Source: Neisseria subflava
GTDB lineage: Bacteria > Pseudomonadota > Gammaproteobacteria > Burkholderiales > Neisseriaceae
NCBI RefSeq assembly: GCF_024205705.1
Contig: NZ_CP073115.1
Coordinates: forward strand, 434,001 to 498,000
Length of the DNA: 64,000 bases
Direction: 5' to 3'
Part shown: piece by piece, positions 1-12,209 of the stretch
Layout: the number at the start of each line of letters is the position of its first letter
How positions within the stretch are numbered: the first letter of the stretch is position 1
Position numbers and translations under genes: made by a program
Notes under the pieces: model-generated
What the model was told of the DNA's origin: nothing
What the model saw: only the letters and a program-made list of their open reading frames with translations
Databases searched by the model: none

Positions 1-1
1 G

Positions 2-2089
2 TCAGCCGAGGCATCGGAACTTAAAGCCATTGCCGATGCAAAAATCAAACTTGGTATCGATACCGATGAGAAAGCCTTGCGTGAGTTGCAGGAGCTTAAG
101 AAAAGCTATGACCTTTTAAAAAGTAGCGGCACGTTAACCAAGGAAGAGCTATCCCGTGCAACTGCCCACTATAACGATAAAGTGTTCCAGTTGAATAAGA
201 GCTTATCGGATTTGCGTCCTACACTTTCCGACTTTGCCAATGAGTTCCGAGGGGTGGCAAGTGGTGCTGCCGGGCTGACTTACGCTGCTCGTGAGGCAGT
301 AAAATTTGAAAGCGCAATGGCAGGTGTTCGGAAAGTCGTGGACGGCACTCCTGAGCAGATCGAACAGTTGGGCGAGCAAGTTAAAAAACTGGCGGTAGAG
401 TTCGGCATGATGCCGGAGCAGATGGCTGAAATTGTTGCCGCTGGCGGTCAGTTAGGTATTGCTGCCGATAAGTTGGATGAATTTGCACGCGTTACCGCGA
501 CTATGGCAACCGCCTTCGGCATGACCGCTGAAGAGGCAGGCAATGCCGCCGCGACGATTGCCAACGTGTTCCAGCTCCCAATCGGCGAAGTGGAGAAACT
601 CGGCGATGCCATCAACGTTTTGGGCAACAATACCGCCGCACGAGAAAAAGACATTGTCGCCGCAATGGCGCGTATCGGCGGTACGGCGAAACAGTTCGGC
701 TTGGCCGCAGACGAAGCCGCCGCGCTTGCCGACGCCTTTATCGCATTGGGCAAACCGCCCGAAGTGGCTGAGACCGCCATCAACGCCATGCTGCAAAAAC
801 TGCAAACCGCGCAAAGCCAGGGCAAAGACTTTCAGGCGGCCTTGGAAGGTATCGGTACGTCTGCAGACGAGATGGCGGCCAATATCGCCGCGAATCCGCA
901 GCAGGCCTTGACCGAGTTCCTGCATAAACTTGAAGGCTTGGACAAACAAAGCCGCGCCCTGACGCTCTCGCAACTCTTCGGCACCGAGTACAGCGACGAC
1001 ATCGCCCTCTTGGTCGGCTCGCTCGGCGAGTACGAAAAGGCTTTGGGCTTGGTAAACGACCAATCACAAATACAAGGCGCGATGCAGAAGGAGGCGGCAG
1101 CTGCATTAAATACTACCGAAGGGCAAATAAATAAGGCCAAGGCGGCAGTTTCCAATATGGCGGGAGAACTGGGTAATGCCTTATTGCCTATTTTAAAAAT
1201 AACGGCATCCACAGTTGAAACGGTTGCAACGGCAATTAGCGATTTCACAAAAGATTTCCCGGTATTGTCCAAGCTGGCGATTTACTTTGCGGCCGCCCGT
1301 GTTGCAATGGAGGCGTATTCTGCAGTTGTGCGTCTTGGTGGTGCTGCCGCGCTGAAAAGTTTGGTGTCTCAAAAAGCTGCTGTCGATGCATTGACTGTTT
1401 CATATGGCAAAGCCGGTTTGGCGGCTAAAGAATATGGAATAAGTGCGGCGGCAGGTGCGGCGCAAACACGCGGCGTGAGTGGTTTGGCATCGGGACTCTC
1501 TGCGGTCGCCTCCCGATGGGGACTGATTGGGACGTTGGCGGTAACCGCCGGTGAAGCCCTCGGATCATTCATTCAGGACCTATACGAACACATCCCGGGC
1601 CTACGCGGTATTTTTGACGAGATAGCACGCCCGATCGCCATGATAGAGAGTCTGGTAACAACGGGAAGTTTGGATAAATATCACGAATTTTTCAAAACTG
1701 ACGCTGAAATCAAGCGCGAGCTTGCAGAATCAAACAAAAAGGCTACTGAAGCCGCCGAAAAAGCTGCCGCCGCCAAGAAAAAGGCAGCTGAAGAAGAGGC
1801 AACCGCCGTCAAAGCCCTGCAAGCCGAATATCGTGCTTCTGCTGCCGAACAAGCTGCGTTGGAGCGCAGTATGGCTGCCTTGCGTGCCGACGGTCGCGAA
1901 ACGGTGTCTTTGCCGGTATCGGATAAATACGCCATTCCTATGGCGAATTTAGGCGAGATTTGGCAAATCAATGAGCCTACGGGGAGCTGGCAAGGCGTGG
2001 TGGTTGGTATGTCGGTCGAAGTCAAAATCGAAAACGATGCGCCTGTCGTGACTCAAAATGTAACGATAGACCGCTATTTTGACGAATGA
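2..2089 (+). CDS. phage tail tape measure protein (5' end outside window)
   Basis: The reading frame is open to the left edge, so the true start lies upstream; the first internal candidate start (TTG at 77) is not needed. The product would set tail length and act in DNA ejection of a Mu-like contractile-tailed phage. The N-terminal half carries the conserved tape-measure core (about residues 60-400 of the visible protein), with repeats of the AAxLADAFI and ARxxGGTAKQFGL type and the phrase LFGTEYSDDIALL. It is followed by hydrophobic segments around LAIYFAAARVAMEAYSAVVRL, an alanine/lysine-rich coiled coil near residues 555-605, and a short C-terminal tail. A DUS-pair terminator and a small phage gene follow. 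The usual next late genes of a Mu-like phage (circularisation protein, baseplate, fibres) are missing, so the prophage is deleted here. Confidence 0.9.
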   Translation, partial: SAEASELKAIADAKIKLGIDTDEKALRELQELKKSYDLLKSSGTLTKEELSRATAHYNDKVFQLNKSLSDLRPTLSDFANEFRGVASGAAGLTYAAREAVKFESAMAGVRKVVDGTPEQIEQLGEQVKKLAVEFGMMPEQMAEIVAAGGQLGIAADKLDEFARVTATMATAFGMTAEEAGNAAATIANVFQLPIGEVEKLGDAINVLGNNTAAREKDIVAAMARIGGTAKQFGLAADEAAALADAFIALGKPPEVAETAINAMLQKLQTAQSQGKDFQAALEGIGTSADEMAANIAANPQQALTEFLHKLEGLDKQSRALTLSQLFGTEYSDDIALLVGSLGEYEKALGLVNDQSQIQGAMQKEAAAALNTTEGQINKAKAAVSNMAGELGNALLPILKITASTVETVATAISDFTKDFPVLSKLAIYFAAARVAMEAYSAVVRLGGAAALKSLVSQKAAVDALTVSYGKAGLAAKEYGISAAAGAAQTRGVSGLASGLSAVASRWGLIGTLAVTAGEALGSFIQDLYEHIPGLRGIFDEIARPIAMIESLVTTGSLDKYHEFFKTDAEIKRELAESNKKATEAAEKAAAAKKKAAEEEATAVKALQAEYRASAAEQAALERSMAALRADGRETVSLPVSDKYAIPMANLGEIWQINEPTGSWQGVVVGMSVEVKIENDAPVVTQNVTIDRYFDE

Positions 2090-2113
2090 TTAAAGCTGGT
2101 TTAAAGATGCTTT

Positions 2114-2150
2114 AAAGGCCGTCTGAAAGCCATGTTCAGACGGCCTTTTA
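2114..2150 (+). terminator. inverted DUS pair terminator after tape measure gene
   Basis: Two uptake sequences, AGGCCGTCTGAA and its complement, face each other across a short loop and are followed by TTTTATCTTTTT. The hairpin plus T-rich run is the typical Neisseria DUS terminator. A host uptake signal inside the prophage late region suggests long residence in Neisseria. Confidence 0.8.
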
Positions 2151-2172
2151 TCTTTTTGTTGAGGATAACAAA

Positions 2173-2403
2173 ATGACTAATCTGTATCAAAACCTGACGG
2201 CACTACTCAAGCGCGAACAGCGCGGCATTGCCAAAATAACGGGCGATTTGGGCGGCGGCTCATGGGCGGCGCAAACGCAAAGTGGCGGCAATCTTGTTTT
2301 AAGCGGGCAAGCCGCTTTAAATCAGCGCGTGTTTTATGATGTCTTGAGCAACCGTATCCTTGGTCAGGCTCCCGATACGACTGTTTTAGAGCTTGGCGTA
2401 TAA
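2173..2403 (+). CDS. small hypothetical phage protein (76 aa)
   Basis: The start ATG is preceded by GAGGATAAC, a good ribosome binding site. The 76-residue product has no signal peptide or membrane segment. It contains a glycine-rich stretch (GDLGGGSWAAQTQSGG) and ends DTTVLELGV. It sits right after the tape-measure gene and before the com-dam module, so it is probably a phage structural or tail accessory protein, but I do not recognise the family. An alternative is that it is a truncated piece of a larger tail gene; the clean start and stop argue against this. Confidence 0.6.
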   Translation: MTNLYQNLTALLKREQRGIAKITGDLGGGSWAAQTQSGGNLVLSGQAALNQRVFYDVLSNRILGQAPDTTVLELGV

Positions 2404-2693
2404 GGCTAAGTGCAGTATAGCCAGGCGTTGCGTTTGTATAACGTCTTAAAATAATTATGCGCCGAACGTATCATCGCAAAAGCCAAAGAGTTGCGCTATT
2501 TGTGGGCAAATATAAATAAAAGGCCGTCCGAATAAGGCGGCCTTTGGGAGGATTTTAAATATAAGTGGGACGGCGACGTAACAGTGCGGCAACACTGTTA
2601 CGCCAGCCAAGCAGATCATGCCTGCATTGACTTCTAAGGCCGCCTTAGTCTCTAGAGACCGAGGCATTCTATCTGATACAGGAGTGGATGCAA

Positions 2694-2807
2694 ATGCAAA
2701 TCTATCGTGAATTACGCTGTAAGTTTTGTGGGAAATTGCTGGCAAAAGGCAGCGGTTGTGTACAAATAAAGTGCGCTCGTTGTAAAAACATCAATTCTTT
2801 CAGCTAA
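2694..2807 (+). CDS. com: Com-family zinc-finger translational regulator (37 aa)
   Basis: This very small gene reads MQIYRELRCKFCGKLLAKGS, then CVQIKCARCKNINSFS. The two CxxC pairs (C9/C12 and C27/C30) match the zinc finger of phage Mu Com, which activates translation of the downstream modification gene mom by binding its mRNA. The start at 2694 lies 9 bases after GGAG; an in-frame ATG at 2688 would add two residues but is only 3 bases from that site. The protein is shorter than Mu Com (62 aa) and ends soon after the finger. It lies 81 bases upstream of an adenine methylase gene, so by analogy it would control that methylase. This is inferred from order and motif. Confidence 0.8.
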   Translation: MQIYRELRCKFCGKLLAKGSGCVQIKCARCKNINSFS

Positions 2808-2888
2808 TTAATAAATCAAAAGAATGCCTTTGAGCATCATATTAAATCTGATTTAGAGCATCGCGAATGCCATAATTTAGGAGTATAT

Positions 2889-3668
2889 ATGATGCAAAAA
2901 ATGCAACAGACATTACCTATTATCCCCTGGATGGGTGGCAAACGTCGTTTGGCAAAACATCTTTTGCCCATGTTCCCCGAGCATTCTTGTTATGTTGAGT
3001 TGTTTTCCGGTGGAGCGGCGTTGTTCTTTATGCGCCCGGTTCCTGCAAAAGTTGAGGTGCTCAACGATATCAACGGACAGCTCATCAATCTCTATCGTGT
3101 GGTACAACACCATTTCGACGAGTTCGTCCGTCAGTTCGAGTGGACGCTTACCAGCCGCGAGACATTCTCCTGCCTGCAAAACACGCCGCCCGAATGCATG
3201 ACAGATATTCAACGTGCCGCTCGTTTCTTCTACTTTCAACACAACGCCTTCGGCGGCAAAACCGTCCATCAGCATTTTGGTACAGCTACCACGTCAAAAG
3301 CATGGGATGCATCTCAGATTGAGGTTAAATTAAAGGCTGCTAAAGACCGTTTAAAAGGTGTTTATATAGAGAATGAATCCTGGGATCGTTGCTTCAAGCG
3401 ATATGACCGTGAGCACACCTTCTTCTATGCAGACCCACCATATTGGCAGACCGCAGGCTATGACCAATCATTTGGCTGGGAGCAGTATGAATTACTGGCC
3501 AAGGTAATGGCAGAGAGTAAGGGTAAGGTCATGCTATCCATTAATGACCACCCTGATATCAGGGAATTGTTTAAAGATTTCCGTATCACTCAACTTGAAT
3601 TGGCTTATACAGTCGGAAGAAATAAAACTGGTAAAGCCAGTGGAGAATTGGTCGTATGTAATTGGTAA
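2889..3668 (+). CDS. dam: phage DNA adenine methylase, D12/Dam class
   Basis: This 259-residue protein would transfer a methyl group from S-adenosylmethionine to N6 of adenine in DNA. The AdoMet-binding N-terminal motif IPWMGGKRRLAKHLLPMFP (about residues 12-30) and motif I YVELFSGGAALFF (about 35-47) come first, and the catalytic motif DPPY (residues 182-185) comes late. This is the order of the alpha/D12 class (Dam, T4 Dam). Length is typical. The start is preceded by TTAGGAGTATATATG. It lies just downstream of com, as mom does in Mu, and before a strong hairpin terminator, so it probably protects phage DNA from host restriction. The recognition site (GATC is the default for the family) cannot be read from sequence. 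This copy appears intact; the second copy is broken. Confidence 0.92.
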   Translation: MMQKMQQTLPIIPWMGGKRRLAKHLLPMFPEHSCYVELFSGGAALFFMRPVPAKVEVLNDINGQLINLYRVVQHHFDEFVRQFEWTLTSRETFSCLQNTPPECMTDIQRAARFFYFQHNAFGGKTVHQHFGTATTSKAWDASQIEVKLKAAKDRLKGVYIENESWDRCFKRYDREHTFFYADPPYWQTAGYDQSFGWEQYELLAKVMAESKGKVMLSINDHPDIRELFKDFRITQLELAYTVGRNKTGKASGELVVCNW

Positions 3669-3672
3669 AATA

Positions 3673-3700
3673 AAAAGCGACGGTAGCGTCGCTTTTGTTC
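3673..3700 (+). terminator. terminator after dam
   Basis: A 9-bp stem (AAAAGCGAC / GTCGCTTTT) with loop GGTA, followed by TGTTC. It is identical in the second copy at 40053-40080. Confidence 0.8.
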
Positions 3701-3783
3701 TCATTTCTGAATTGCAATTTATTTGGCACAGTCGATATTTTTAAAAGTGTCAAAATTTCCGCGAAACTATGACAAATCCGCCG

Positions 3784-3793
3784 CGACCTTACA
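3784..3793 (+). other. inferred right terminus of Mu-like prophage
   Basis: Both com-dam copies are almost identical up to CGACCTTACA and diverge on the next base (IS transposase sequence here, unrelated sequence at 40174). A shared boundary ending in CA is what the right end of a transposable phage (5'-TG...CA-3') should look like. The left end is not in the window. Confidence 0.6.
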
Positions 3794-4359
3794 TTTGTAG
3801 AGGCCGTTTTTCTTTGTCCAGCGGGCATCTTTGTCCTTACTCGGTGTGGTTTGGCCGCTGACTTGTCCTTCCTCATCGACTTCTATAGCCTGGCGCTGTT
3901 TGCTGCCGACGGTCTGAATAATGGTGGCGTCAATGACGGCGGCGGATGCTTTCTCTACTTTTAAGCCTTTTTCGGTCAGTTGGCGGTTAATTAGTTCCAG
4001 CAATTCGGACAGGGTGTCGTCTTGTGCCGCCAGTTGCGGTAGCGGCATAAGGTGCTGTAATCGGGGATGCTCAGTTCGTCAAAACGGCAAAACAGGTTGA
4101 AATCGATGCGGGTAATAAGGCTGTGTTCGAGTTCGGGATCGGAGAGGCTGTGCCATTGTCCGAGCAGGACGGCTTTGAACATGGACAACAGGGGATAGGC
4201 GGGACGGCCGCGGTGGTCTCGGAGGTAACGGGTTTTTTGACGATTCAGGTATTGTTCGATCGGTTGCCAATCAATCACCTGATCCAACTTCAATAGTGGG
4301 AAGCGGTCGATGTGTTTGGCAATCATGGCTTGTGCGGTTTGTTGGAAGAAGGTACTCAT
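3794..4359 (-). pseudogene. IS5-family transposase, truncated and frameshifted
   Basis: The N-terminal part reads MSTFFQQTAQAMIAKHIDRF onward from 4359, with the IS5-type N-terminal domain (RGRPAYPLLSMFKAVLLGQW). Compared with the copy at 37334-38327, one base is missing near 4029 (GTGCCGCCAGTTGC against GTGCCAGCCAGTTAC), so the frame is lost just after DYSTLCRYRNW. The next segment (LSELLELINRQLTEKGLKVEKA...) continues in another frame to the prophage junction. The C-terminal catalytic region is absent, so the gene is doubly dead. Confidence 0.9.
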
Positions 4360-4422
4360 GGAAAATTCCCTAAATGTCTTAATGGGAATTTAGGGGATTT
4401 TGGGGAATTTTGCAAAGGTCTC
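3794..4422 (-). mobile_element. IS5-family (IS1106-like) element, right part only
   Basis: The intact terminus GGAATTTTGCAAAGGTCTC lies at 4404-4422 and the transposase runs leftwards from it. The element stops abruptly at 3794, in the middle of the transposase, exactly where the prophage right end lies. The full-length relative at 37186-38390 is 1205 bp, so roughly half is present. The best explanation is that the prophage inserted into this IS, leaving the other half at the prophage's left end. Confidence 0.8.
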
Positions 4423-4561
4423 AGAGTGAGTTTTTCATATTAATAGATGAATTTAGGGTATGGAAACAGTATCAAGCAAAATGTTTCATAGCTTGTGGAT
4501 GAATAATGATTTGATAGGGGAGTGTTATTAGAGAATCTGGCAAAAGACACGAGTGATGAAA

Positions 4562-4598
4562 AATCCTCTAAATTTGAATAGAAAGAATTTAGAGGATT
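4562..4598. repeat. 13-bp inverted repeat, possible IS5-related debris
   Basis: AATCCTCTAAATT and its exact complement flank an 11-base loop. A similar hairpin (AATCCCCTAAAT...ATTTAGGGGATT) lies just inside the terminus of the IS5-type element at 38336-38370, and a related sequence occurs at 48750. It may be a remnant of a related element. The rest of 4423-4654 shows no gene. Confidence 0.4.
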
Positions 4599-4654
4599 AT
4601 AAGGAAGAGAAAAATTTTTAAAGTTGTCTAAATTGGATTGTAATAGTCTTATGG

Positions 4655-5578
4655 CTATCCCTCATCAAGACTCAATAATAAATCCCTAAATGCGTTCGGA
4701 TCTTTAATAAACGTCATTTCTCCTGATTGAGGGAAATGGAAATTAAGCAGGCGCGATACCCAGAAACGAATACATCCGGCTCTTTGTGCAGTAGGGAAAT
4801 ATGCACGTTCTTCATCAGATAATGGACGTACACTTTCATAGCCATGGATAAAAGCATCATAAAGGACAGGGTCTAATTTGTTATCAGCTGTTCGTGCCCA
4901 ATCGTTAACCGCAATTGCCAGGTCGTACATGAAATTACCGTTGCACGCATAATAGAAATCGATAAAACCGGAAACTTCATCTCCATTAAGCAATACATTA
5001 TCCTTAAATAAATCGGCATGGATAATACCGGAAGGCAAATGCTCTCCCAGATTTTCATCTAAAGCAGCAATTTCAGATTGAAGCAGTGCGGCATCCTCAG
5101 AATCTAAAACAGGCAGCAACTGAGTGCAGGCATCATGCCACCAGTCATCATAACGAGGATTTTTCATTTTTAAAGGAAAGTCTTGACCGGCTAAATGCAT
5201 TTTGGCCAGCATAGCACCAGTATGGAAGCATTGAGCTTCAGTTGGCCAGCCCGTATCTGAACCATTCAAACAAGTAACCAAACAAGCCGGTTTCCCGGCC
5301 AAAATAGAATGCAGTCCTCCATCTTTACGAGCAATCGGAGCTGCGCAGGCAACACCATTCAGACTCAAATGCTGGTTGAGTTCTAAAAAGAAAGGCAGTT
5401 CATCTGATTTTAAAACCTCAAAAACAGTCAATACATAACGACCGGTTGAAGTAGTTAAAAAATAATTACTATTAGTAATTCCTTGAGCAATCCCCTGCAA
5501 AGAAACAAAATCTCCCAAATCATATTGCAGTAGGAAATCACGCATTTGAGCGTCGGAAACACTGGTATAGACAGACAT
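4655..5578 (-). CDS. thrB: homoserine kinase (ThrB, type II)
   Basis: This enzyme phosphorylates L-homoserine to O-phosphohomoserine in threonine synthesis in the cytoplasm. The 307-residue protein belongs to the aminoglycoside-phosphotransferase-like homoserine kinases rather than the GHMP type. It has an N-terminal nucleotide-binding lobe (about residues 25-100, QGITNSNYFLTT), the catalytic loop HADLFKDNVLL (H187-A188-D189) and the metal-binding FIDFYYA that follows. Length fits the family (about 305-320). It stands alone, divergent from the rrn operon, with no other threonine gene beside it. Confidence 0.95.
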   Translation of the reverse strand: MSVYTSVSDAQMRDFLLQYDLGDFVSLQGIAQGITNSNYFLTTSTGRYVLTVFEVLKSDELPFFLELNQHLSLNGVACAAPIARKDGGLHSILAGKPACLVTCLNGSDTGWPTEAQCFHTGAMLAKMHLAGQDFPLKMKNPRYDDWWHDACTQLLPVLDSEDAALLQSEIAALDENLGEHLPSGIIHADLFKDNVLLNGDEVSGFIDFYYACNGNFMYDLAIAVNDWARTADNKLDPVLYDAFIHGYESVRPLSDEERAYFPTAQRAGCIRFWVSRLLNFHFPQSGEMTFIKDPNAFRDLLLSLDEG

Positions 5579-5669
5579 AGCAAACTCGAGGCTGATATAA
5601 AAGAATCAAGGAAACATCATACCAAAAAACAAGCGGCAACAATATAAATTAAAGCATAGGTTAAATTCA

Positions 5670-5709
5670 AAAGGCCGTCTGAAAGAGCATTTCAGACGGC
5701 CTTTTTTTG
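5670..5709. terminator. inverted DUS pair between thrB and rrn
   Basis: AGGCCGTCTGAAAGAG and its inverted partner TTTCAGACGGCC are followed by TTTTTTTGT. It lies upstream of both thrB (leftward) and the rrn promoter (rightward), so no recognised gene ends here. It may insulate the rrn operon or serve only as an uptake signal. Confidence 0.6.
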
Positions 5710-5933
5710 TGTTTTTTTGTATGTATGGATTGTGTAGAAAGGTTGTTGGAGTTTTTTTATAAAATAAAAACCCTGTTAAAACAGGGCGGTGGTTAAATTT
5801 CTGAAAATAATTTTGCGAAAGGTGTTGACTGGTTTTATTGTGAGGCGTATAGTTCGGTTCTTCGCTGCTGACGCGGTGAAGAAAACGAAGCAGACAGTAT
5901 AACACAGTTAGTTAAAATTTTCGATAATTTTAG

Positions 5934-5961
5934 TTGACATTTGCTAAATGTACTGTATAAT
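5934..5961 (+). promoter_or_regulatory. rrn sigma-70 promoter
   Basis: A perfect TTGACA (5934-5939) and a perfect TATAAT (5956-5961), 16 bases apart, lie about 140 bases before the 16S gene. Both boxes match consensus, as expected for a strong stable-RNA promoter. Confidence 0.85.
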
Positions 5962-5967
5962 TCGATT

Positions 5968-5980
5968 CGCTCTTTAAAAA
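5968..5980 (+). promoter_or_regulatory. rrn leader boxA antitermination site
   Basis: CGCTCTTTAAAAA closely resembles the rrn boxA (TGCTCTTTAACAA) used by the Nus antitermination complex, just downstream of the -10 box. A second boxA-like site lies in the spacer before 23S. Confidence 0.6.
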
Positions 5981-5985
5981 ACAGA

Positions 5986-6009
5986 TTACCGATAAGTGTG
6001 AGTGCATTA
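5986..6009 (+). other. 5' arm of 16S processing stem
   Basis: TTACCGATAAGTGTGAGTGC pairs with 7663-7686 behind the 16S gene (GCATTCACACTTATCGGTAA), with one mismatch. Together they form the long duplex cut by RNase III around precursor 16S. Confidence 0.75.
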
Positions 6010-6102
6010 GGCCTCACACTGTTTGAAAGACAGACAAGATGATGTTTTAGACATTGTCCTGTCGGTTTCTTTGAAGCAGACCAGAAGTTATAAGTTAGAG
6101 AT

Positions 6103-7647
<1,545 letters not shown>

Positions 7648-7749
7648 GAGAAAGAAGAGGTCTGATGCATTCACACTTATCGGTAAACTGTAAAAGATGC
7701 GGAAGAGAAAAGCTTGAGTGAAGACAAGATTCGCTTAAGAAGAGAATCC

Positions 7750-7826
<77 letters not shown>

Positions 7827-7831
7827 AGAAC

Positions 7832-7907
7832 GGGGGCATAGCTCAGTTGGTAGAGCACCTGCTTTGCAAGCAGGGGGTCATCGGTTCGATCCCGTTTGCC
7901 TCCACCA
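7832..7907 (+). tRNA. tRNA-Ala (TGC)
   Basis: A 76-base cloverleaf begins GGGGGCATAGCTCAGTTGG, has anticodon TGC in CTTTGCAAGC, and has an encoded CCA, five bases after tRNA-Ile. Confidence 0.97.
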
Positions 7908-8255
7908 AGAACTTTACAAATCAAAGGAAGCCTGCTATACTTAGCAGCTTATTTTGATTTGCGAAGTGAAATATCGACGCATCGATCTTTAACAAATTGG
8001 AAAGCCGAAATCAACAAACAAAGACAATGAGTTTGTTTTGATTTTTTGTTCTTTGCAAAGGATAAAAAATCTCTCGCAAGAGAAAAGAAAACAAACACAG
8101 TATTTGGGTGATGATTGTATCGACTTAATCCTGAAACACAAAAGGCAGGATTAAGACACAACAAAGCAGTAAGCTTTATCAAAGTAGGAATTTCAAGTTT
8201 GCTTCCCTAGTCAACGGGTAGGCAGACGAAGTCAAAGAGGTTCTTGAAATGATAG
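7908..8255 (+). other. spacer between tRNA-Ala and 23S with boxA and processing arm
   Basis: The spacer has no gene. GATCTTTAACAAATTGG at 7984-8000 is a boxA-type antitermination site. TTCTTGAAATGATAGAGTCA at 8241-8260 pairs, with one mismatch, with the segment at 11138-11157 behind 23S, forming the 23S processing stem. Confidence 0.65.
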
Positions 8256-11145
<2,890 letters not shown>

Positions 11146-11239
11146 TCATTTGAAGAACTTCAAAGATAAAAGCTTACTGACTGATTCAGTCATCACCATT
11201 TATACCGATTAAGGCTTTACCGATTTGTAACAGTTTAAG

Positions 11240-11353
11240 TTTGGCGGCCATAGCGAGTTGGTCCCACGCCTTCCCATCCCGAACAGGACCGTGAAACGAC
11301 TCAGCGCCGATGATAGTGTGGTTCTTCCATGTGAAAGTAGGTCACCGCCAAAC
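11240..11353 (+). rRNA. rrf: 5S ribosomal RNA
   Basis: TTTGGCGGCCATAGCGAG pairs with the 3' end GTCACCGCCAAA. The internal CCCATCCCGAACAGG and GATGATAGTGTGG regions are typical 5S signatures. It lies about 95 bases after 23S and closes the operon. Confidence 0.93.
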
Positions 11354-11363
11354 AACCATTCCG

Positions 11364-11393
11364 AAGCCCCCGACTGATGTCGGGGGCTTTTTA
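11364..11393 (+). terminator. rrn terminator
   Basis: The hairpin AAGCCCCCGAC / GTCGGGGGCTT with a four-base loop is followed by TTTTAC, directly after 5S. The stretch from here to 11737 shows no further gene. Confidence 0.9.
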
Positions 11394-11737
11394 CATGCCT
11401 GTTGTTTCTGTCGGTTTGGTGGCAGAATTGGGGTAACAGGTGTTGGGATCAAACATTGGGGTAGTAATGTGCCGGTGTTTATGGAGTATTCGTGCATCTT
11501 GGTATTGGGATCGGAAATATTTACCCTGTTGTTATTCTTGCACAAAAGTACCGAAAGTTACGGTTAACTGTTTAGAATATTTGAAATCAAACGATATTTG
11601 AGTTAATATGTCGTAAGCATTTATGTGGTATGGGCTGTTGCCCTATCTGCGTATGTGACAGTGTTTACAGAGTGGAATAAAACCATTCGGTAGACTTCCT
11701 GACTGATTCAATCAAACACGTTATGGGAAAAAATCTG

Positions 11738-12025
11738 ATGAAGAAATTTTTATTTGGTGCATTTGCCGCTGTTTGTGCAGCATTCTCTTTGGCCGCCGTG
11801 AACATCAATACCGCATCTTCTGCCGAACTGGAGGCCTTGCCGGGTATCGGCCCGGCTAAGGCGAAATCGATTGTAGAATACCGCCAGAAGAACGGTGCGT
11901 TCAAATCGGTGGAGGAGCTGAAAAACGTGAAGGGCATTGGTGATGCGGTGCTGAACAAGTTGAAGGCGGAGGCGACGGTTTCTTCTGCCGCGCCTAAGGC
12001 TGCCCAGCCTGCCGTGAAAAAATAA
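11738..12025 (+). CDS. comE: ComE (ComEA-type) DNA-uptake protein
   Basis: This is a periplasmic double-stranded-DNA-binding protein that ratchets incoming DNA through the outer membrane during transformation. The 95-residue product has a signal peptide (KKFLFGAFAAVCAAFSLAA), then a helix-hairpin-helix pair (VNINTASSAELEALPGIGPA and KSVEELKNVKGIGDAVLNKL), and a short lysine/proline/alanine tail. An ATG at 11723 would add five residues but has no ribosome site, whereas GGGA lies 9-10 bases before 11738. Pathogenic Neisseria carry comE copies downstream of rrn operons, and the same arrangement is seen here. The competence pilin comP follows on the same strand. Confidence 0.93.
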   Translation: MKKFLFGAFAAVCAAFSLAAVNINTASSAELEALPGIGPAKAKSIVEYRQKNGAFKSVEELKNVKGIGDAVLNKLKAEATVSSAAPKAAQPAVKK

Positions 12026-12049
12026 CCTGACGGACGATCGTACCGTAAT

Positions 12050-12100
12050 GCCGCCCTGCGGCCGAACCGTTTGCCGGTTGGGCCACGGGGCGGCTTTGTT
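12050..12100 (+). terminator. hairpin after comE
   Basis: GCCGCCCTGCGGCC and GGGCCACGGGGCGGC flank a nested GAACCG/CCGGTT stem; TTTG follows. The GC-rich foldback is large and the T run is short. A G7 tract (12102-12108) comes right after it, about 100 bases before comP. Confidence 0.55.
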
Positions 12101-12209
12101 TGGGGGGGAATAAAACTTGAACCAGTGGAGACTTTACATGGGGTGAAGGGATAAACGGATAGGGCGCCTCTTGTTGGATAGGGATATAGAAGATAAAGGG
12201 AAGAAAGAT

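Larger units (their letters stand above)
2438..3793 (+). repeat. com-dam module, copy 1 (prophage right end)
   Basis: This 1.36-kb segment recurs at 36705-40173, where it is interrupted by two insertion sequences. Homology starts at ATAACGTCTTAAAATAATTA and stops exactly at CTTACA. Before com it holds a degraded coding tail (reading AERIIAKAKELRYLWANINK) and a mutated uptake sequence (GGCCGTCCGAA; copy 2 has the intact GGCCGTCTGAA). The common right boundary ending in CA fits the right end of a transposable Mu-like phage. Confidence 0.85.
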
